Of a DNA stretch of 9,957 bases, positions 5,801-9,957 are shown in pieces. Below the pieces are notes generated by a model, which saw nothing but the letters and a program-made list of their open reading frames with translations, made no database searches and was not told the origin of the DNA. Position numbers and translations under genes: made by a program. The DNA comes from Campylobacterota bacterium. Its GTDB lineage: Bacteria; Campylobacterota; Campylobacteria; Campylobacterales; JAADDG01. Within the stretch, counting starts at the first letter, position 1, and each line of letters begins with the position of its first letter. The DNA lies in contig JAADDG010000119.1 of assembly GCA_013154075.1 (NCBI GenBank), positions 1-9,957 on the forward strand, written 5' to 3'.

Positions 5801-7132
5801 AGGCATATGCTGCTGTTGGGCAAGCAGATTTTGAAGATCTTTCATCCCCTTCTTACCCGAAAACTTCTTAGCCATTTTAGCGGCATTTTGAAACTGTTTT
5901 AGAAATCTGTTTACTTCCACTTGAGAGAGTCCGGCACCTTTTGCTATTCTTCTTTTTCTGCTGTTATTCAAAAGAGCGGGATTTTCTCTCTCTTTCGGCG
6001 TCATGGAGTAGATCATCGCCTTTATTCTTTTTATCTCTTTGGAGTTTTCAAGATCCAGATCTTTCAAATTCCCGGCCATCTTTGAGAGTCCCGGAATCAT
6101 ACCTACCAAAGATTTCAAACTTCCAAGCTTCTTCATACTCTCAAGCTGATCGAGAAAATCGTTGAAGTTGAAAGACCCTTTTTTTATTTTTTTGGTAATC
6201 TGTTTTACTTTTTTCTCATCTATGACAGCACCGGCTTTTTCGGCAAGTCCTTCGATATCTCCCTCACCCATCAATCTTCCGACTATTCTATCGGGAACGA
6301 AAACCTCAAGATCCGGAATTTTCTCTCCGATACCGATAAATCTCAAAGGAACACCTATTTGCTTAGCTATTCCAAGAGCTATTCCGCCTTTGCTATCTCC
6401 GTCGTATTTGGTGAGAATCACACCCGTAATACCAAGCTTTTCGTTGAAAGTAGCCGCACTTCTTACGGCATCCTGTCCTGTCATCGAATCGGCTACGTAA
6501 AAGATTTCGTGAGGATTTAGGGCCTCTTTCATTTTTACAAGCTCATTCATAAGCTCTTCATCGATAGCCAAACGACCCGCGGTATCTACCAAAAGTACGT
6601 CATACAGTCCGTCTTTAGCCTTTTTAAGCGCCTCTTTGGCCACTTTTACGGGATCTTTTTCGTTTTCATCGTAAAAAAGATCGATATCGTTTTGTTCGCA
6701 AAGCTGTTTTAGCTGCTCTACCGCCGCCATTCTTTGAAGATCGCAGGCGGCAACCAAAACCTTCTTTTTTCTAAGCTTCAAATAGTAAGCAAGCTTTACG
6801 GTAGTAGTGGTTTTACCGCTTCCTTGCAAACCCGCCATCATAACCACGGTAGGCGGTTTAGAGGCAAAAACAAAGCCGTAATTTCCGGGCGCAGTTAAAA
6901 TATCGGTAAGGTTTTTCTTCAAAGCCCTCAAAAAGCTCTCTTTGCCTATACCGTTTCTTTTCGTCTCGATCTCTACCTGTTTTAAAAGCTCTCTTACGAC
7001 TTTATGATGAACGTCCGCTTTCAATAAAGACTTTTTAAGATTATCGAGAGCCTTTTTTAAAGCCTTCTCGTCATCGGCAAATCTGATTTTGTTAATGGTC
7101 GATCGAAAAGAGTCGGTCAAAGCTTCAAACAA
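5786..7132 (-). CDS. ffh: Signal recognition particle protein Ffh (SRP54 GTPase)
   Basis: GTPase of the signal recognition particle: with 4.5S RNA it binds signal peptides of nascent inner-membrane proteins and docks on FtsY. It has 448 residues, normal length. The N domain (1-90) precedes the G domain, with P-loop GLQGSGKTT (101-109), the insertion-box motif DLQRMAAVEQL (131-141), DTAGR (183-187), TKYDGDSKGG (241-250, the G4 motif) and GIGEKIPDL (267-275). The M domain (about 300-448) has the finger-loop region around 331-349 and the RNA-binding motif SMTPKERENP and SRKRRIAKGAG (376-401). The start is a TTG: AAGGA lies 6 nt upstream and the product begins MFEALTDSF, matching the E. coli start MFDNLTD. 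In the DLQRPAA motif the usual proline is Met135. It leads the minus-strand cluster from a promoter in 7133-7307. Confidence 0.98.
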   Translation of the reverse strand: MFEALTDSFRSTINKIRFADDEKALKKALDNLKKSLLKADVHHKVVRELLKQVEIETKRNGIGKESFLRALKKNLTDILTAPGNYGFVFASKPPTVVMMAGLQGSGKTTTTVKLAYYLKLRKKKVLVAACDLQRMAAVEQLKQLCEQNDIDLFYDENEKDPVKVAKEALKKAKDGLYDVLLVDTAGRLAIDEELMNELVKMKEALNPHEIFYVADSMTGQDAVRSAATFNEKLGITGVILTKYDGDSKGGIALGIAKQIGVPLRFIGIGEKIPDLEVFVPDRIVGRLMGEGDIEGLAEKAGAVIDEKKVKQITKKIKKGSFNFNDFLDQLESMKKLGSLKSLVGMIPGLSKMAGNLKDLDLENSKEIKRIKAMIYSMTPKERENPALLNNSRKRRIAKGAGLSQVEVNRFLKQFQNAAKMAKKFSGKKGMKDLQNLLAQQQHMPPFGR

Positions 7133-7162
7133 ATCGTTTCCTTTTTATAAGGTTTTTCAAAA

Positions 7163-7190
7163 GTGTGCAATAATACTAAAAAATATCTTT
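7163..7190 (-). promoter_or_regulatory. Candidate promoter for ffh
   Basis: On the minus strand TATTAT at 7170-7175 is a good -10, preceded by a T-rich tract as is usual in Campylobacterota and without a clear -35. Transcription would start about 30 nt before the TTG start codon, leaving room for the AAGGA ribosome-binding site (7139-7143). A short AT-only-stem inverted repeat (7184-7200) sits in the upstream part. This is the only place in the ffh upstream gap where a -10 lies at a sensible distance. Confidence 0.4.
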
Positions 7191-7271
7191 AAAAAAGATA
7201 AAATTAAGCTTACATTAATCTTCTTGCCTTTCCCGTTTCACAAAAACTACCAAATAAACACTCCTCTTTTT

Positions 7272-7300
7272 GCTATAATTAACTAAAAACTAATAAAGAG
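7272..7300 (+). promoter_or_regulatory. Candidate promoter and ribosome-binding site of the ATPase/nuclease gene
   Basis: An extended -10, TTGCTATAAT, places TATAAT at 7274-7279; no -35 is recognisable 17 nt upstream. Transcription would start near 7286, about 22 nt before the ATG. AAAGAG (7295-7300) lies 7 nt before the ATG and is a modest Shine-Dalgarno. The gene therefore appears to have its own promoter, divergent from that of ffh. Confidence 0.55.
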
Positions 7301-7307
7301 CTAATTT

Positions 7308-8840
7308 ATGAAAAAACTTCCTATCGGAATAAGCACTTTTAGCATTATAAGAGAAGAAGACTACATCTACGTAGATAAAACAAAAGAGGCTTATGAGCTT
7401 ATAACAAACTACAAATACACTTTCTTATCAAGACCGCGTAGATTCGGTAAAAGCCTCTTTTTAGACACCCTTTTTGAAATCTTTAGGGGAAATAAGGAGC
7501 TGTTTAAAGGGCTTTTTATTTACGATAAATGGAGTTTCGAAAAGTATCCGGTTATAAAAATAAGCTTTAGCGGAGATTTAAGAAGCCCTGAAGGGTTAAA
7601 AAACAGAATTCTTGATATCTTAAAAAGAAATCAAGATAATTTAAAAGTAAAATGCGATAAAAATACGCCTTACGACTCCTGTTTCGAAGAGCTTATAGAA
7701 AAAAGCTATCAAAAATATAAAAAAGGCGTAGTGATTTTGATAGACGAATATGATAAAGCCATTTTGGACAATTTGGATCAGATAGAAATAGCGAAAGAGA
7801 ATAGAGAGATTCTAAAGTCGTTTTATGGAATCATAAAAGATAACGACAGATATATAAAATTCGTCTTTTTAACAGGAGTTAGCAAATTCTCGAAAGCCTC
7901 GATCTTCAGCGGCCTTAACAATTTAAGAGATATTACATTATCTCCACCTTTCGGAAACATTTGCGGATATACACAAGAGGATATAGATAATGTTTTTTTA
8001 CCCTATCTAAAAGGCGTAAATTTAGATAAATTAAAAGAGTGGTATAATGGATACTACTTTTTAAAAGATAAAGTCTATAATCCTTTCGATATCCTGCTTT
8101 TTATCGATAACCATCTTCAATTTGATAACTATTGGTTCAACACGGGCACCCCCTCTTTTTTAATAAAACTTTTTGAAAAAGGAACCTATAATTTGGCCAA
8201 ATTCGAAAATTTGAAAGTATCCGAGAATCTATTGGACGCTTTCGATATAGAGAGCATTACGCTTGAGACGGTGATGTTTCAAAGCGGATATTTAACAATC
8301 AAAGAGGTCGTAAGAAAAAGACTAAGAAGCGAATATATTCTAACTTTCCCGAATCTCGAAACAAAAATAAGCTTTAATGATTATCTTCTAACTTTCTTGG
8401 TTAAAAACACGGTTATCAAAAACGAAATTCAAAGCATGCTTATAGACATATTCGAAAACGCCAATCTCGATAAATTAAAAGATATTTTACAATCTCTTTT
8501 TGCATCGATCGCTTATAACAATTTTTCAAACAACTACATACAAAACTACGAGGGCTTCTATTCGTCGGTAATTTACGCCTATTTTGCTGGAGCGGGATTT
8601 GATAAAGTGATAGCCGAAGACGTAACAAACGACGGCAGGATAGATTTAAGTATTTTTATAGATAAAAAAGTATTTATACTCGAATTCAAGGTGGATGGAA
8701 AAGGCGCATTAGAGCAGATAAAAGAAAAAGAGTATTTTAAAAAATATCTTCAAAATTATGAAGAGGTTTATATAATCGGTATCGAATTTGATTCAAAAAG
8801 CAGAAATTTAACAGATTTCAAATGGGAGAGGGTCAAATAA
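7308..8840 (+). CDS. AAA-ATPase-like protein with C-terminal PD-(D/E)XK nuclease-like domain
   Basis: 510 residues, full length for the family I recognise as AAA-ATPase_like (PF09820) followed by PDDEXK_9 (PF08011), often annotated as DUF1703. Start motif PIGISTFSIIREEDYIYVDKT (5-25). P-loop-like SRPRRFGKSLFLDTL (41-55), in which the usual GxxxxGK is reduced to RPRRFGKS, as is normal for this family. Walker B VVILIDEYDKAI (141-152). A sensor-like block TGVSKFSKASIFSGLNNL (189-206), then WYNGYYF (245-251). The C-terminal nuclease-like core shows E437, GRIDLSIF (443-450, D446) and FILEFK (456-461, E459 and K461), then the ALEQIKEKEYFKKY helix. All the expected residues are present, so it looks intact. 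The cellular role is not established; genomes often hold several copies. It stands alone, divergent from ffh and convergent with the globin gene, with its own promoter and terminator. Sampled base composition is patchy and does not clearly mark it as foreign. Confidence 0.85.
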   Translation: MKKLPIGISTFSIIREEDYIYVDKTKEAYELITNYKYTFLSRPRRFGKSLFLDTLFEIFRGNKELFKGLFIYDKWSFEKYPVIKISFSGDLRSPEGLKNRILDILKRNQDNLKVKCDKNTPYDSCFEELIEKSYQKYKKGVVILIDEYDKAILDNLDQIEIAKENREILKSFYGIIKDNDRYIKFVFLTGVSKFSKASIFSGLNNLRDITLSPPFGNICGYTQEDIDNVFLPYLKGVNLDKLKEWYNGYYFLKDKVYNPFDILLFIDNHLQFDNYWFNTGTPSFLIKLFEKGTYNLAKFENLKVSENLLDAFDIESITLETVMFQSGYLTIKEVVRKRLRSEYILTFPNLETKISFNDYLLTFLVKNTVIKNEIQSMLIDIFENANLDKLKDILQSLFASIAYNNFSNNYIQNYEGFYSSVIYAYFAGAGFDKVIAEDVTNDGRIDLSIFIDKKVFILEFKVDGKGALEQIKEKEYFKKYLQNYEEVYIIGIEFDSKSRNLTDFKWERVK

Positions 8841-8855
8841 ACCCTCTTACTTTTT
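8827..8855 (+). terminator. Intrinsic terminator overlapping the stop codons of two convergent genes
   Basis: AGAGGGT (8827-8833) pairs perfectly with ACCCTCT (8841-8847), and a G-T pair can extend it; the 7-nt loop CAAATAA contains the stop codon of the ATPase/nuclease gene. TACTTTTT follows, a T-run in the right place for plus-strand termination. The first base after the last paired arm begins the TAA (on the minus strand) of the globin gene, so the hairpin lies across both gene ends. On the minus strand no T-run follows it, so it should act mainly on the plus-strand transcript. Confidence 0.65.
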
Positions 8856-9326
8856 CCTCTTATAGACGGGATGATAAGCGCCGTCCGAAAAAGTATTTAC
8901 GGTAAGTTTGGAAAAACTCTCCACATAATCCCAAAAACTCTTCTTAAGCTTCGGATCCACATCAAGCTCTTCCAAAGCCTCCATCATACACCCAAGCCAA
9001 GAGATTCTCGCTTTCTCATTGATGGAGAAATCATCATGAACTCTAATCATATATTCGTTTAGATCCATTCCTCCGGCCTCTTCATATACTTTAGGGCCTC
9101 CGCAAATTTGGATGAAAAATTTAGTATTTTTCTCTTTTACTTTATCAAACTCCTCTCTATCTTGGGGAAAATAGTGAGCTATTTCACTATCGTAAATAAT
9201 ATCGTAAAAGTTATACATAAATTTTTTCATCCCCTCTACGCCTCCCACAGCTTCAAAAAAAGCCGAATCGGGCAGTTTGAAATCCATCTCTTCTCCCTTT
9301 ACCACATCAGTTATTTGATACTCCAT
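8847..9326 (-). CDS. Truncated (2-on-2) haemoglobin, group II type
   Basis: Haem protein, 159 residues from the ATG at 9326. The globin core starts at FFEAVGG (23-29). NFYDIIYD (39-46) gives the B-helix Tyr41 (B10), YFPQD (52-56) places Phe53 at CD1, and FIQICGGPKVYEEAGG (71-86) is the E-helix end. IRVHDDFSI (94-102) supplies the proximal histidine His97 (F8), and ISWLGCM (108-114) gives Trp110 at G8, the mark of groups II and III; alignment by eye to Mycobacterium HbO favours group II. About 22 residues precede the core, longer than usual. Likely roles are O2 or NO chemistry or redox sensing, not decidable here. The ATG is preferred over a TTG eight codons upstream because AAGGA lies 5 nt before it and the upstream gene stops one base earlier. 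It follows the radical SAM gene in one probable transcript. Confidence 0.88.
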   Translation of the reverse strand: MEYQITDVVKGEEMDFKLPDSAFFEAVGGVEGMKKFMYNFYDIIYDSEIAHYFPQDREEFDKVKEKNTKFFIQICGGPKVYEEAGGMDLNEYMIRVHDDFSINEKARISWLGCMMEALEELDVDPKLKKSFWDYVESFSKLTVNTFSDGAYHPVYKRKK

Positions 9327-9327
9327 T

Positions 9328-9957
9328 TCAATCCTTTCTATAAAATTCAACTCCAGCTACATTTTGGGTATAGATCTCTCCCTCTCTCAAGAGCCTATCC
9401 AAAATCTCTTTAGATCTATCGCTAAACTGCCTCTCTATATCGCTCTTTGTTTGAGGACGCCTTTTAAGAAGAGCCAAAATCTCATCTTTGCTAAAATCTT
9501 TTTTAGATACTTTATAATCTTTTTTGTAAGCTACATTGACGGGTAAGCCTTCAAAAACTTCGGAAAGCTCTTTTAGCTTATCCATATCAACCGGCTTTAC
9601 TCTATAAGCAGGAGGCCTATCTATGGTACCTATATCTATCCTATCGGGAGAGATCTCTTTTAAAACATCTTTTAATAAAAGCATCTCTTCTATCTTATCG
9701 TTTATCCCTTCGACTACCAAAATCTCTACAATAAACTCCCCGTCAAACTCTCTTCTAAACTTTTTCATTCCCTCTATAATATCGTTTAGCTTAATACTCT
9801 TTAGAGGTCTGTCAATCTTTTTAAAACACTTTTCACTCGCACAATCTAAAGAGAGTTTTACGATATCTATCTTTTTTAAAACATCTCTTATCTTTTTGTC
9901 GTAAATAGTGGAAGAGTTCGAGAGAATCAGAAGCTTTTTATCCCCTTTCAAAGAGTT
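9328..9957 (-). CDS. Radical SAM protein (COG0731-like Fe-S oxidoreductase), C-terminal part with winged-helix tail
   Basis: Partial: 209 codons of sense sequence are visible and the frame stays open to the right edge, so the true start and the CxxxCxxC iron-sulfur motif lie outside. A TTG at 9951 is not the start. Visible pieces match COG0731-type radical SAM proteins: KLLILSNSSTIYD near the window edge, VKLSLDCASEKCFKKIDRP (33-51), the strand FIVEILVVEGIND (75-87) and PDRIDIGTIDRP (104-115), the latter part of the TIM barrel. After that, residues about 155-209 (DEILALLKRRPQTKSDIE and IYTQNVAGVEFYRKD) look like a helix-turn-helix with a beta wing, an extra C-terminal domain. The reaction is unknown. 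It ends one base before the truncated-globin ATG, so the two are probably co-transcribed from a promoter outside the window. Confidence 0.82.
   Translation of the reverse strand, partial: NSLKGDKKLLILSNSSTIYDKKIRDVLKKIDIVKLSLDCASEKCFKKIDRPLKSIKLNDIIEGMKKFRREFDGEFIVEILVVEGINDKIEEMLLLKDVLKEISPDRIDIGTIDRPPAYRVKPVDMDKLKELSEVFEGLPVNVAYKKDYKVSKKDFSKDEILALLKRRPQTKSDIERQFSDRSKEILDRLLREGEIYTQNVAGVEFYRKD

Noticed and set aside
6162..6500. Plus-strand open frame of 112 codons inside ffh
   Set aside because: Antisense to the conserved Ffh G domain; Pro/Ser/Ile-rich low-complexity translation with no family resemblance.
7184..7200. Inverted repeat plus T-run as an intrinsic terminator on the minus strand
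   Set aside because: The stem is almost all A-T and no minus-strand gene lies just upstream to be terminated; kept only as a low-interest promoter-region element.
8440..8628. Minus-strand 62-codon frame inside the ATPase/nuclease gene
   Set aside because: Opposite a conserved part of the plus-strand gene, no ribosome-binding site, no recognisable product.
7133..8855. Insertion-sequence or transposon ends flanking the ATPase/nuclease gene
   Set aside because: No terminal inverted repeats or target duplication could be found by eye. Hand counts of G+C in sampled lines of this gene range from about 28 to 45 percent and overlap those of neighbouring genes, so composition gives no firm sign of transfer.
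9324..9350. Globin start at TTG 9350, giving 167 residues
   Set aside because: It would overlap the radical SAM gene by 23 nt and lacks a ribosome-binding site, while ATG 9326 has AAGGA at 5 nt.
1..9957. tRNA genes, rRNA, CRISPR repeats or riboswitches
   Set aside because: The non-coding gaps are all under 180 nt; none shows cloverleaf segments, regularly spaced repeats or a riboswitch core that I recognise.

Overview
The window looks like a chromosomal segment of a Campylobacterota (Epsilonproteobacteria) bacterium, probably a free-living sulfur- or hydrogen-metabolising lineage rather than a host pathogen. The main argument is the minus-strand gene order ffh-rpsP-khpA-rimM-trmD-rplS, which I recall as the Helicobacter/Campylobacter arrangement. 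AT-rich DNA, Lys/Glu-rich proteins, frequent AGA arginine codons and promoters with a good -10 but little -35 agree. The genus cannot be fixed from sequence alone.

Layout on the minus strand, read from 7132 down to 1. A translation cluster comes first: Ffh (SRP GTPase), bS16, a KH-domain RNA-binding protein, RimM (30S maturation), TrmD (tRNA m1G37 methyltransferase) and bL19. From rpsP onward it is tightly packed, with stop/start junctions of +3, -4, -1 and -11 nt, so translational coupling is likely. After a 124-nt gap holding a probable promoter come an RND (HAE1/AcrB-type) inner-membrane pump and, directly abutting it, the start of its periplasmic adaptor, which runs off the left edge. An outer-membrane channel is not in view.

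One plus-strand gene (7308-8840) diverges from ffh across a 175-nt promoter region. It encodes a 510-residue AAA-ATPase-like protein with a C-terminal PD-(D/E)XK nuclease-like domain. The family is common in Campylobacterota and Bacteroidota and its role is unsettled. It carries its own promoter and a hairpin terminator placed over its stop codon, so it looks like a self-contained unit next to housekeeping genes.

At the right end, on the minus strand, are a truncated (2-on-2) haemoglobin of group II type and, upstream of it, the C-terminal part of a COG0731-type radical SAM protein that continues past the right edge. Their 1-nt spacing argues for one transcript.

Almost all of the window is ordinary. 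The items most worth a second look are the orphan ATPase/nuclease gene, the two stem-loops between ffh and rpsP (one capped by UUCG), the RND pump without the usual transmembrane-10 lysine, and the radical SAM-globin pair. No stretch over 300 bases lacks a gene; the longest non-coding stretch is 7133-7307. I saw no tRNA, rRNA, CRISPR array or insertion sequence.
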